Shown one piece after another: positions 24,035-36,498 of a stretch of DNA of 64,000 bases. Every line of letters begins with the position of its first letter. Within the stretch, counting starts at the first letter, position 1. Position numbers and translations under genes: made by a program. Source of the DNA: Amia ocellicauda (taxonomy: Eukaryota > Chordata > Actinopteri > Amiiformes > Amiidae). The notes below the pieces were generated by a model. The model had not been told where the DNA came from. It saw only the letters and a list, made by a program, of their open reading frames with translations, and ran no database searches. Where the stretch lies: contig NC_089856.1 in NCBI RefSeq assembly GCF_036373705.1, positions 13,608,501 through 13,672,500 of the forward strand, given 5' to 3'.

Positions 24035-26254
24035 CGTGTGTGTGCGTGCACACAGGTGCAGGTGTGGCCCAGAACAGGCTGAGCCAGTTATTCAGTTACC
24101 TGCTGCTAAACTGTCCCCAACTCTGCTCTGCTCCCTGCTGTACTGACAGCAGGCCCTGCCTCACACACTTGCACTGGCAGCAGTCTGAGAGGGTGTGGGG
24201 GGGTGTTTGCTGCAGCTCTGGGCTTGTGTGTGTGTTCACTGTTGTTAGCACACAGCCTCCCTGGTGTTACCCGGCCCTCCACACCTGAGAGGAACCTGCC
24301 CTTGTCAAGGATATCCCAGAAACACCCTTCACAAGGACATTGTGAGGGGGAGGGAGGGGGCAGGGGGCGCACTGATCCACTGGCCAAACAGTGCCTGAGC
24401 CACAGACACACTGCGCTGTGCAGTCGCCACGCTTCTCTCCTGCACTACTGTAATGTGCTACTGCCCTGTCCTATAAACTGCCCTGCAGCCTCACTCCCTG
24501 GCCTGGGGTTTAGTCTTGGGGGTGGGTGGGTGTGTTGGCGGGGGGGGGGGGCACAGCACAGCACAGCACAGCACAGCACAGAGGGGCTTTGTTAGGGGAA
24601 GCGGTTGATCCAGATAATACCCCAGACAATACCCAGACTTTAAACCCCCTACCACCCCCCTCCCATCCTCCACAGGGCTCCCAGCCAGTCAGAGCTCCTT
24701 GTCCTGAGGCAGCTCTGCCTATTCAGCCACTGTGCCAATCCTGGTGCTGTGCCAGTCTGTCAGTCCTGCTGTGTGTCCAGGGCACAGTGACCCAGTCTGT
24801 CACTCAGCCAGGCCACCCCTCTCTTTCTCTTTCTTTCTTTCTCTCTCTCACTTGCTCAGTTCTATTTAGTTTTTCTTTTTTCTTCCCCCTTTTCTCTCCA
24901 TTGTTTTCTTGCCTCTCCTAAATTTGTATTCACAATCCCATTTCTCTATCAGGCCCTGTAAGGAGGTTGTGCTGTACAGAAGAGTCGTCGTCTTGTGTAG
25001 TGAGATGTATGTTTATGAGGACGATGGTATTGTTGTGTAGTGGCGGTGTAATTGTGTGGTTGTTGCTCTGTGGTGTGAGAGCTGCCCCAAGCAGCTTCCT
25101 CCTCCTCTCTGGACTTCCTGTCCAAAGGGTCAAAAACAGGAAGTGGACAGTGTGCAGTTTCCTGCAGCAGGACTCACTGCACCTCTCTTTCTCTCCTTAT
25201 TTAGTCTCCTCCCTGTTTGTCCCCTCTTAATTTTCCTTAAATCTCCCTTTTGCAAAAATGTCGAGTCTTCCAAAAGCCCCAGTTAAGTCTCCATATTTTT
25301 ATTAAATCTTGTCATTACCCACCTTCAGTATATGCCTTGTATCCCTGTATATGCCTTGTTGTGTTCAGTTTTAATGTGGAGTCCTTTTTTATCTTAATCT
25401 GCCCATTCTGTTTGTTGATTTTGATCCTCTGTTGTGACTACAGAGCACGCTCAGAGCTCACACCCGAACTCTGATCCCGAACCAATCTGTCTGCTTGGGG
25501 TTTTAACCGCGTTATTGAGAGCTGGTGGACAAACGCCACTGAACCTGTCATGGCTGAGGGAGGGGGAATGGGCATGTGTGTGCGAGTGGCGGGGGTCACA
25601 CTCACTCCCACACGCACACTTTCTCCTCCCTCTCTGTGGGATAAACTGATAATCTTCTGACTCCATCTGTCCCCTTGCTGTTTTTGTATACTATCTCTCT
25701 CTCTCCCCCATCTTCCTTTTTCAACCCCCCCATCCTCAGCTTTCCTCCTTCATCCCTTTCTTTTCCTCCTCTCCTCCCTCCCCGCTTACCAATGCGTCTC
25801 CCACTCATTGCTCTCATTCCTCCAATGTAGCCCCTCCCCCCTCCCCAGATAAGTGATAATCCCACCCCCCCTCTGTAAGTAGCCCTGCAATGGGCTGCTA
25901 TTATACTGTATTAGAGATGGTGATGATGATTTATAATAGGTCAAGTCTGTGTTCTGCTGATGTGTTGGGTCCTGCTCCAGTTTGTGCTGAACATTGTGCA
26001 GCCCTACTGGGAAAAGGCAGGGGTTCAGCCAGCCTGCTTACCCTGCTTTATTGCTTAATATCTCAACAGGGAATGTTATCGCAGTGCGTTAATAACCTGT
26101 ATAATTTGAGTAACCTTTTCTCCTCACCCCCCCACCTTCTGTCTTTCCCTCCACAGATCTGCGTCCTGCTGTTCGCCTGCCTCTACATCCTCGCCTACTT
26201 CATCATCACTCGCTTCAAGAAGAGTGCAGACTTCATCAGTGGTGAGTGTCTCGC

Positions 26255-26286
<32 letters not shown>

Positions 26287-29200
26287 TGCACTTTCTCTGG
26301 CAGTGGGAGAGAGGGCTGGCAGTGTGCGGGTGCAGGCATGTGCTGGGTGGTGGTGGTTGTTGTTGTTCTGTGCTCCGCTGGCGGGCGAGTGTATGAGCTA
26401 TGGGGAGCTGCCTGCAGTTACATGTCCTGATGCACATAGCGTTCTCTACCTAGTTCACATGGGAAAGACTGTGAAAGAGTTTTTACAGTGCAGTGTCAGT
26501 GTGGTATGGTGCAGCAATCATGTGGTGCAGTGCCAGTGTGGTACAGTGGAGTGACCATGTGGTATGGTGCTGGTACAGAACAGTGTGATATAGTGTGGTA
26601 TAATGCTGTGCCAGTGTGGTGCAGTGCTGGTACAGTATGGTGCGGTGCAGTGCTGCTACAGTACTGTGCCAGTGTGGTGCACTGCTGGTGCAGTGCCAGT
26701 CCCAGTGGTGTGGTGCCAGTGATGGTGTGGTATGGTGCTGGTATAGTGCAGTGACTATGTGGTATGGTGCAGTGCCAGTGTGGTATTGTGTGGTGCAGTG
26801 GTAGTGCAGTGGTGTTGCTGAGGGGAATGTGTGTGTCAGGCTGTGCTCCTGAAGGCTGGCTCAGGTCACTAAAGACTAATGAATGACAGGACTGGAAAGA
26901 AATTCTGTGTGTGTGTGCGTCTCTGCAGTGTGCAGGGTCAGGGCTATTGTTGTCCCACTGGAGCATGCCTCAGCCCTGGCACAGACAGTTATGCAAACGC
27001 TGGGTGGGTATTTTGGGAGTGGGGAGTGTTTTCAGTAACAGGTGGAACAGTTCGGATGTATGCTAGTGCACTGATACTCCCCCCACCCCCCTCCCTGTCA
27101 GACGCACACACTCTAGTACACTTTCACACCGTAACTTGAAGAGAAATTGTACTATGTGTGTGGTTTTTAAGCATGCGAGTGATTTATGAGCTGACATGCT
27201 TGTCACTTAGTCCGTGGCCCCGGGATACTGTGGCCTGCAGGTGACTCTACTGCTTGTCAGTGTGTTTCTGTATTTTTTCTTTTTGTTGTTGTTCATTCTC
27301 TTCACCCTTCCCTTCTCTCCCTATTTTTCTTTCTAATCCCCCCCCTCTCCCTTTCCAGTCTGTCATCATCAGTCTGTTTCCAGTGCTAAAGATAGGAAAG
27401 GTATGGTCTCTCCAGCTGGCAACAACAACCCTGTGATGTGATTTTCCCCCCTTCTCTCATGTCTTCTGTCTTTCTCTTCATTCTTCACCCTCTCACCCCT
27501 CCCTGCAGGGTACTTAGAATGATATTAATCTTTCAAGTTTTTCAACTTTTTGTGTGTGAATCCTTCACTCTTCTTAGTGTGGGGGGGGAGACACTATTCA
27601 GTGGTTGTCTACTGTTATTATCTGTATTTGTGCTGAGTTTAAATGCGTCTATTGACCTACTGTTTGTGTTGGTTTGTTTCAGATGACAATGAGGACGTCA
27701 CTGTCAACAGGATTGCGTAGGTGTAACCGTCACTGAACTGAAGGAACTGCACACAAACAGTTGAGACGCACATCTAGACGGACACTAATGTGCGCGCACA
27801 CACGCACGTACAAACGTTCACTAACTCGGGCATGCACATAGACGCACACTCTCACTCACGTGCAAACAGACACAGACACTCTCACGCACACAGACAGCAG
27901 GGTGGTGGGTGATCCTCTCTCCTGTCCCTGTAGGTTGTGGCTGTGTACGTTCACCCTGGCTGTGTCTGTGTGCGCCGTGCTGCTGCTGCCCCTCTCCATC
28001 CTGTCCAACGAGGTGCTGCTCTCCTTCCCGCACAGCTACTACATGCAGTGGCTCAACGGCTCGCTCATCCACGGTGAGACATGCAACTGTGACGTAGCAC
28101 AATATGCCTGAAACCCCCTGCACACACACGCAACAGTTAAAGCCCAAAACGCACCCAGCACAGGGCTGTAACACAGCACAAACATGCCAAGCAGCTGGTT
28201 TTGGCTTTCTTCTCTTTGGTGGGCAATTAGAGCCAGATGTGTCCCTCTTATAGTCCACCCCCACCCATCCCTATCATCGACTAACGCCTTCACTCTCTGG
28301 CTTCACCCCCACCTAACCTCACCCCTCACCCTCCCTAACCTGCTCCCCCCCAAGGGGAAGAACAGTATCGCCCTCCAGGGATTCGAGCTTTCACAATCCT
28401 TTTATTTTTGGGTCTGTTTTTCTGGGGCAAGGTTGTGTTTAGTTTCTGTTCAAGATCAAGTTGAGAGAGACGTGCATACATGGGGGGGTAAAGAATAGGG
28501 GAGCAGGAAGTGTGAGAAGTGGGTGGAAGAATGGAAGAGGGAGACTGCAGGTCATGGTTGGGATTTTCTTGAACCAACAGTGGCCTTGTGTGGCTCACTT
28601 TGGAACTGCAGCCCAGAGCCCCCAACCTGGCCTATGTTAGTGCTGATGTTACGGTTCCTGCAGCGAAAGTGATTGACTAATTACTTGTCTTCTCTCCTCC
28701 TTCTCTTCCATCCCCTCCTTTTTTCCCATCTCTCCCCTTCTCTCTCTCTCTCTCTCTCTCTCCCCTGCAGGGCTGTGGAATCTAGTCTTCCTGTTCTCCA
28801 ATCTCTCTCTCGTCTTCCTCATGCCTTTTGCCTACTTTTTCACTGAGTCCGAGGGCTTTGCCGGCTCCAAGAAGGTAGGCAGTGTGTGTGTGTGTCTGTG
28901 TGTGTGTTTGCTCTGTGGAGCTGTGACTGCGTGGTGCGTGGGTTTGCTTGGTGGTGTGTGTGTTACCGTAGTGCGTGGGGTACGTAACGGCACGTTGTTG
29001 GTTGGCATGGCAGGGCGTGATGGCGCGGGTGTACGAGACGGCCGTGGTGCTGCTTCTGCTGACCCTCCTGCTGCTCGGCCTGCTCTGGGTGGCGTCGGCC
29101 CTCCTGCACCATGACAATACAGCCAGGGACAGCCTGTATGGTGAGTTTGTGCGTCTCTCTCTCTCTCTCTGTCTTCATGTCTGTAGCTCTCTGCCTCAAT

Positions 29201-32200
29201 CGGTCTGTTTCTTTAATGTCTTTCTATTCCTCTCTATCTCAGACCTGTGGGAGTGTTACCTGCCGTATTTGTACTCCTGTATCTCGCTATTCGGAGGCCT
29301 GCTGCTGCTCTGTGAGTACCATGTTTCCCTCCATGCGCCAGTGTCTGTGTGATGCTGTGCATAAGTGTGTCAGTGACTTCGAGTGCGTCAGTGTCCGGCT
29401 GCCTGTGTGTGGTGCCTGTAGTGTGTGCCATGGTGCACTGTGCTGAATAGTGTGAGTGTGTGTATCTGTCGTTGGGGCTGTGTTTTCGTCTCTGTGCACA
29501 AGTCAGTGTGAGTGGGGCCTGCCTGTGTCCGCGTGTGAGCCGCGTCCTGAGCTGTGTCCTCTGTCCCGCAGTGTGCACACCCTTCGGACTCTCGCGCATG
29601 TTCACAGTGACCGGCAGCCTCCTCGTCAAACCACGGGTGAGTGTCCCCATCTGTCTCTCAAATTCAAATTTAGTTTATTGGCATGACCAAAATAAGTATG
29701 GCCAAAGCATTAGTAATGAATATAAAACGGTTTCACACATACAATTGCCTATATATACATGCATACACAGTATTTGTGAAAATAACGGGGATAAATATGG
29801 TTAGGCCCATAAATATTTGGGCAGTGACACAATTGTCGTAATTTTTGCTCTGTACACCACCACAATGGATTTGAAAGGAAACAATCAAGGTGTCCTTTAA
29901 GTGTAGACTTTCACATCTTTAATGTGAGGGTAGTTACATCCAAATTGGGTGAACGGTGTGGGAATTACACCCAATTTTATATGTGGTCCCCCCAATTTTA
30001 GGGGCTCAAAAGTATTTGGACAAACTAACATAATCATGAATTAAATTGTGAGTTTCAATACTTGGTTGCAAATCCTTTGCAGTCAATGACTGCCTGAAGT
30101 CTGAACACCCTCCAGGAGGTAGGCATATCTGTGTCAAAGTCATCAATCATGAAAAGACTTCACCAGAGTAAATATTGAGGGTTTACCACAAGATGTAAAC
30201 CGAAAACAGGAAGACCAGATTATAGTTTGACAAAACACATCTAAAGAACCCTGTACAGTTCTGGTACGGCATCCTATGGACAGATGAGACAAAGATCAAC
30301 TTGTACCAGAATGATGGGAAGAGAAAAGTATAGAGAAGGGAAGGAGCTGCTCATGATCCAAAGCATACCACCTCATCTGTGAAGCATGTCATGGCATGGG
30401 CATGTATGGCTGCCAAGGGAACTGGTTCCCTTGTATTTATTGATGATGTGACTGCTGACAAAAGCAGCAGGATGAATTCTGAAGTGTTTAGGGCTATATT
30501 ATCTGCTCAGATTCAGCCAAATGCTTCAAAACTCATTGGACGGCGCTTCAAAGTACAGATGGACAATGACCCGAAGCATACTGCGAAAGCAACCCAAGAC
30601 TTTTTTTAAGGCGAGGAAGTGGAATGTTCTGCAATGGCCAAGTCAGTCACTTGACCTGAATCCAATTGAACATGCATTTCACTTGCTGAAGGCAAAATAC
30701 CCCAAGAACAAGCAGGAACTAAAGACAGCTGCAGTGCAGGCCTGGCAGAGCATCACCAGGGAAGAAACCCAGCATCTGGTGATGTCTATGGGTTCCAGAT
30801 TTCAGGCAGTCATTGACTGCAAGGTATTTGCAACCAAGTATTGAAACTCGCAATTTAATGATTTATGTTAGTCAGTGGCGCCGCCAAGGGGTGGCCAGGG
30901 GGGGCCACGGCCACCCAGATATAGCGTCACGGACATAACGCAACGCTTCTCCAGCACCACGGAGAAATTCATGGCCCCCCTAATATTACCACTGGCCCCA
31001 GCCACCCCTCCCAGCTGAAATGTTCTAGAACTGCCATTGATGTTAGTCAAATTACTTTTGAGCCCCTAAAATTGGGGGGAATACATATAAAAATGGGTGT
31101 AATTCCTACACCATTCACCCAATCTGGATGTAAATACCCTCAAACTAAAGATGAAAGTCTACACTTAAAGCACATCATGATTTTCCTTTCAAATCCATTG
31201 TGGTGGCATACAGAGCCAAAATAATGGCAATTGTCACTGTCCAAATATCTATGGACCTAATTGTGTGAGGGGGGGGGTGCTGGCGAATTGTCATTTGCCA
31301 AAGTGTGATCTCAAAAGAGAAACCATGGGGCAGTTAACACTGTAATTAACCCCTTTAACATTGAAAAAACATTACAAATAAATAATTTGCCATGTTTAAT
31401 CTAATAGATTTCATTATTTAATGAGAAACATCACATGATAAACAGGCTCGAAGTTGGGTGAAGGCAGCAGTGTACTTGAAGTCCTAGCTTGCTTTCAATA
31501 TCCTACTCGACCGATCTTTTAATGGGAAATGTATCGGAAGCAATAGCTATAGAGAGCCAGAGAAGAAGAAGAAACCAGTGAGGACGTGATTGAGTGACTG
31601 GGCGAGCAGAGCACAGAGCCACAGCCAAGAAAGTAAATCACTGACAAGGACATATAAATAATCTTAAATTATACTTTACTAGTCTGATGTAAAATTTGGG
31701 AAATTACATATTCAATTCTGAAGCTGAATGTACAAATGCATGTCAGAAGTGGGGGTCCCACCGGGGATCAAATATAACATCACAGGGGAAATCCCCACTA
31801 TCGCGGTGGCTAATCGCATCCAGCATGTACATACGTATAATTGCAATAAATCAACTGGTTTATTACAAATAAAAGTAGATTAATTTTAAACCAATTGTAA
31901 AAAATAATCAATTGCTGAGTATATCAATAAATAAATGATTCAATAGATAACAGCAATCCTATAAAAATTACAACAATAAAATGTAACAATAGCAATAAGT
32001 GAGTATTTATTTATTAAGTGAGTAACTATTCTGTCTCTCTCTCTTTCTACACCTCCCTGATTTGTGTATTTCTCTTTTATCTGTATTAATCCCCTCTCTC
32101 TCTGCTCCCCAGTTGTTGGAGGATGTGGAGGAGACAGTGAGCTGTGCTGTGTTTGAGGAGGCGTCTCTGTCCAGAAAACTCACTCGTGAGTGTGTGGGGT

Positions 32201-35200
32201 GAAGGGGGGGTGGTGGGGAATGGTAACAGTATGGTGTTACCTTGACAAGTTTAGGTTTGCATCATTATTTCAAACTGTGTCTGTCTCTCTCTCTCAGGTG
32301 GGACCTCCTGCTGGATTAGTCTGAATGTGGAGGTTCTGAAGAGAGAGTTTCTCACCATCCAGACCAGACGAATTGCACTGGGTAACAGATACACAAACAC
32401 ACACACACACACACCCTACGGAGCCAAGCTGTCACTGACCTTTGACCTTGACTTGTTGACAACATACAATAAACCACGAACTGTGTTTCTTCACCCTCTC
32501 TCTCCCCAGAGATGCGGAGGCGGGCATCTCCATGCCAGCGGAACCTGGGGTACCCCCTGGCCATGCTACTCCTGCTGGCTCTCACGGTGAGCAGCGGATC
32601 ACCCCACTAACCTCTCCCCACTGCACTTCTCCCCCCCACCCTTTCTCTATATATAAACGATATAAACATTTTTAGTATTAAGTAAACAGATGCAATATTT
32701 TATTATCTCTCACTCTCTCAGGGGGTGTGTGTTTTGATCGTGTGTTTTCACGTGCTGGAGTTGCTGTTCGATGAGACAGCCATGCCCAGAGGAATGGAGG
32801 TGAGAGACGGACAGATGTCTGGCAGACGCACTGACTGACTGATGTTTTGGAAAGATATTAATTGTTGCTTTTTATCTTCTCTGGCCAACCCTCTTCTCTC
32901 TCAGGACCCCCGTCTGGGTGCTGCCTCGTTCTCAGTGTTCGGGTCTCTGGGAGCGGCTGGCCAGGTCATCCTCATCCTGTATCCTCCTGTTGTGGGCTGG
33001 GCCTGTGGGTGTCCATGTGTAACTGTTGATCCTGCTTTTCAGTTGTTTACGGTGTCAGACTATCAGTGTGTGTGTGTGTGTGTGTGTGTATATTACAGTG
33101 CGTCACTTTCCGTGACAGTCTGTTTGACCCTTGACCCCGGGCCTATCAGATACTTGATGCTGTCATCAGTGGTGGGATTCTACAGCTCGCCACTTTTCAC
33201 TGGACTGCTTCCCAGAGCGCGTGACACCACCCTGACACAGGTACGAGCATGGGGAGATGGGGGAGTGTGGGGGTCAGAGTTTACATCTTTATGCTCGCCA
33301 GCCTGACTCCACGATCTGCTGATCAATATCCAACATTCTTTCTAAGTAGGGCATTCATTGGGAATAAATTTAAATCCATCCAATCAGTGAGTGACCGCTG
33401 TGTCTCTCTCCTCAGATCATTGGAAATTGTGTCTCTCTGCTGGTCCTGAGTTCTGCACTGCCCGTCTTCTCCCGAACCCTTGGTAAGTCATAGTTGTCCC
33501 ACCTAAACTCTAGGGCCATTCCCCTTGTTTTCTGCCTGTGTCCCAAATTGCACACTTGCTCCCTAGTTCCCTTCCCTTGCGGGGCAGAAGTACTATTGTC
33601 ACCATCTTAAGAGGTATCCCAATACCTTAAGGCAGTGGTTTTCAAACCGGTCCTGGAGTACCCCCTGCCCTGCTGGTTTTTGTTCCAACTGAGGTCTTAA
33701 TTGCTTAATTGAATCCTTAATTGCCCTGACAAAGCAATATACCATTCAATTAAGTAATTAATACCTAGGTTGGAACAAAAACCAGCAGGGCAGGGGGTAC
33801 TCCACGACCGGTTTGAAAACCCCTGCCTTAAGGAAAGTGAAGTGAGTGAAGGGAGCTTAATCGAGCTATTCGTGCCCTTCACTGCTCCTTTTGATGGAGT
33901 GTACAAAACAGTACACTTATGCAGAAGCGTTTTAGTGCTGATGTCCCAGGACTCTTTGCGTTAAAGGCAGAGACAAGTCAATTGTGGAAAATATGGCAGC
34001 AGCGGGTGCATATAAAATATAGCTAGCTACACAGTTGTAGCTATTTCTTTTATTAAGGAAATAATGCATAGATAATCTAAAGTTATTCTTTAATCATGAA
34101 TGCTGACACTGAAGTGTGTCCCATTGAACGCTTTTAGCTTCGCCGTACACCCTTGCTCACTCAAGTACACACTTTGAGACGTCAGCACAACGTCACGTGA
34201 GGTGTACACTTGTTGTGTACACTTGTGTAGGGAGCAAGTGTGTGATTTGGGATGCAGCCAATAAGATCAGCCATAGGGGGCTGAATATTTAAAGTTACCT
34301 GACCGTGACCACATAACCTGGTGCTGGGCAGTGCTGTGATACAGATGTACCACTAGGGGTCACCAGACTCACATTCATGTGAATGAACAGTATAACATCT
34401 TGCTGGTGTCTTATCGATCCCATGGCAATCAACTAAAAAATGTCAGGGTAGCTGTTCCAGATCCCACAACCGTGTGTAAAGAATGTCCTCCAGTTTATTT
34501 AATATTATTTAATCTTCCATCTCCCTCTCCCTCAGGGATCACTCGGTTTGACCTGTTGGGTGATTATGGGCGCTATAACTGGCTGGGCAGCTTCCACCTG
34601 GTGTTCCTCTACAACATGGCATTCGCCGTCCTTACATCCGCCTGCCTTATCAACAAGGTGACCTGGGCAGTGCAGAGGGAGCTCCTCCGTGCCTTCGGTC
34701 AGTCCCTGTGCCACACCCAGTCTGTGTGTTAAATCACAGGATACATGGGCTGTGAAACATGTATAGCTTTATGACCAGTATAATGCAGGGTCCCAGAGAG
34801 TACTGTATTGTGCAGTGTGTGTGTGTGGCTGTGTCTGGGCACTGCAGAGGCCCTAGTGGCCAGCTGGCTGGGTCTCCCTGAGGGCTGGTCTTTCCTCAGA
34901 TAGAAAAGCACAGAGCTCTCAGGAAAGGCTGCCGCCCGAGTGTGTGTGGGGGGTGAGGAGGGGCTGGGAGGCAGGGGCCCCTGGGGGACGGCGGTCCCAG
35001 ACTCCACTATTGTGCTGCCCCCCGCCCAGTATAAACAACACTGCACCCTCTGAAACTCCCACCCTCCTCACTCTCCCTCTATCTGTCGCTCCCTTTCCTC
35101 TCATTTCTCCTTCACTTTGTTTTCACCCCCTCATATCTGGCTTCTCCAGTTGGATTACTGTTTCTGTTTGTTTAACTATTCATTTAACTAATGTTAAGTT

Positions 35201-35312
35201 GTGCCAATTGTGCTAACTCTGCCCCCAACCCCCAGGTCTCCACAACCTGCCACTTCCTGTGTCACGATCCAGGACTCCCAAAGGTCCGGTGACATCACAG
35301 TTGCTCACCTGA
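21713..35312 (+). CDS. lmbr1l: LMBR1L (LIMR), nine-pass limb-region-1-like membrane receptor, 17 exons
   Basis: Exons are 21713-21775, 26157-26241, 27683-27716, 27934-28073, 28771-28874, 29014-29140, 29243-29311, 29572-29636, 32113-32185, 32298-32381, 32510-32586, 32722-32799, 32905-32978, 33150-33240, 33416-33482, 34536-34697 and 35236-35312. The total is 1470 nt or 489 residues, the same length as human LMBR1L. Diagnostic blocks are SNEVLLSFP, WLNGSLIHGLWNLVFLFSNL, MPFAYFFTESEGFAGS, YLPYLYSCIS, SSVVGFYSSPLF and TRFDLLGDYGR. Hydrophobic segments are spaced as in the nine-helix LMBR1 family. All junction phases agree. Intron 13 has minor-spliceosome signals, and the exon 16 donor is a non-ideal GTCAGT. 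Known role: lipocalin-1 receptor and regulator of Wnt signalling in lymphocytes at the plasma membrane and ER. It sits upstream of DHH in the same orientation, as in human. Confidence 0.97.
21776..26156 (+). other. lmbr1l: LMBR1L intron 1
   Basis: This 4.4 kb intron holds a (CT)n run at 22352-22399, a GA run at 23770-23799, TA/GT runs at 24004-24052 and a pentameric GCACA array at 24551-24581. A degenerate CTGTACTG-rich patch lies at 22570-22700. No exon of another gene was recognised. Confidence 0.7.
26470..26835. repeat. Degenerate GTGGT/CAGTG minisatellite in LMBR1L intron 2
   Basis: Variants of the unit GTGCCAGTGTGGT and GTATGGTGC recur over about 360 bp. Both strands are open over long distances only because of the repeat. 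Confidence 0.8.
29802..31259 (+). mobile_element. Degenerate Tc1/mariner-like transposon in LMBR1L intron 8
   Basis: Terminal inverted repeats of roughly 220 bp start TAGGCCCATAAATATTTGG at 29802 and end as its near complement at 31259, with TA at both tips as expected for TA target duplication. Between them lies broken transposase coding sequence: a WTDETKINLYQNDGK-like block near 30277, QMDNDPKHTAKATQ near 30556 and LDLNPIEHAFHLL near 30655. These carry the second Asp and the final acidic residue of the catalytic DDE triad. An in-frame stop near 30330 and a frame change at the T run near 30602-30608 make it inactive. It also contains a nested 167-bp element. Confidence 0.9.
30873..31039. 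mobile_element. hAT-type MITE nested inside the Tc1-like element
   Basis: A 167-bp GC-rich insertion begins CAGTGGCG and ends GCCATTG, imperfect inverted tips of hAT type. It is flanked by a perfect 8-bp duplication ATGTTAGT at 30865-30872 and 31040-31047. It interrupts the right arm of the Tc1-like element, whose left arm lacks it, so it inserted later. Confidence 0.88.
32979..33149 (+). other. lmbr1l: U12-type (minor spliceosome) intron in LMBR1L
   Basis: The donor is GTATCCTCC, which matches the first seven bases of the U12 GTATCCTTT consensus and is a poor U2 donor. The branch-site match CCCTTGAC at 33128-33135 lies about 15 nt before the acceptor AG, inside the narrow U12 window. The intron is 171 nt and phase 2, and the boundary is fixed by the conserved ILILYLM reading frame. 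Confidence 0.8.
33536..34256. mobile_element. Nonautonomous TIR DNA element in LMBR1L intron 15
   Basis: The left end (CTGTGTCCCAAATTGCACACTT) and the right end (whose complement reads CTGCATCCCAAATCACACACTT) are inverted copies about 700 bp apart. A CTTGCTCCCT segment extends the match inward. No transposase remnant was seen. Target duplication is unclear, so superfamily is unassigned. A hAT MITE sits inside it. Confidence 0.65.
33633..33825. mobile_element. Palindromic hAT-type MITE, 193 bp
   Basis: The element starts CAGTGGTTTTCAAACCGG and its right arm is the complement of CAGGGGTTTTCAAACCGG. The arms pair for about 60 bp (ACCCCCTGCCCTGCTGG on each). It is flanked by a perfect 8-bp duplication CCTTAAGG at 33625-33632 and 33826-33833. 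Confidence 0.92.
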
Positions 35313-36441
35313 AGCCTGACGGAGCAATAGCAGAGCAGTGTGCCAAAGATCCTGGGATCCTTTTTATTTTTTTAGATTGTTTGGATTTCTTTAAGTGGAA
35401 GTTTCCCATTGGGCCAAGGTTCTGTGCTTCTGGTCTGTCGGCTAATGGAAAGGGAGAGATGGAATATCACTGTGGTGCTGAGTGGGAGGAGCCAGGAAAG
35501 GTCGCTAACCAATAGCGGTAAAGACTATGCAACGTTCGACCGGGCACACTACACATGCTAATCACACTGGAGATTCAGCCTGGGACCAATCACGTTCCTT
35601 CTTTTCCATTGTCTTATGAATTGTGGCTTGTCATTGGATGGATTCTGCCAGATGACCAATAAGGGTATAGAACCTACTATTCAAGGAGGACTGCTTCCAT
35701 CCTGTTCTCTTCTGAGAGAGCAAGCGTGGCGGTGACCTCGTCACACTGGCAGACAGTCAGCGAGTCTTTGCCCTATGACATCTTTGCCGTGACATAATTT
35801 CCTTTTCCTGTCCCTCGCCAGAGTCTATTCTTACCGCCAAGGAAGTTCATGACTGAGTACTTCCTGTCCACCCCCCACCCCCCCATCTATACGCACACCC
35901 CTTCTCCCATAGAAAATTTTGGAATTATTTTTGTAACCTTTTCAATGTTTTTTCTTCCATTGTATGGGGGGATGTTTCCAAGTTTGCTGCTGCTGAGTCC
36001 CTTGATTTGAAGGGGAAAAAGAGAAGAATTAGTGAAATGGACAGAATGGAGTGAACCTTGTCTTTCTCTGAGATGGAGGGTGGGGAATGGGGGGGTGGGT
36101 GCAGTAACTGAAGTGGCTTTTGACATGTCAGTCTGTAGACCATAGATGAGAGAGAACACGATGAACTGAACTGACTAGATGTGTAGCTTCAGCCTCCAGC
36201 CTTTTGAGTGATAGTGTATATTTAAGTTTTTACTATTTTATGTTTTTTATATGTAAATGCTGGTGTAGGGGGCTGTGGCGTAACCCTGGCGTATATATTG
36301 CCTGTTTGGCATTGTTCTTATGGGATGTCACGGCCCCTCTGACAGCCAGTTACTGGTAACTGTGAATGTTTACACTTTTTTTGTTTTGTTTTGGGAGGGG
36401 GGTTGTAGAGCAAGTGCAATATCCAGTATAGAAGTCAAATT

Positions 36442-36498
<57 letters not shown>

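Noticed and set aside
30379-30844. Transposase open frames considered as an active gene
   Set aside because: The coding sequence has an in-frame stop and a frameshift and lacks an intact N-terminal DNA-binding domain, so only a dead transposon is annotated.
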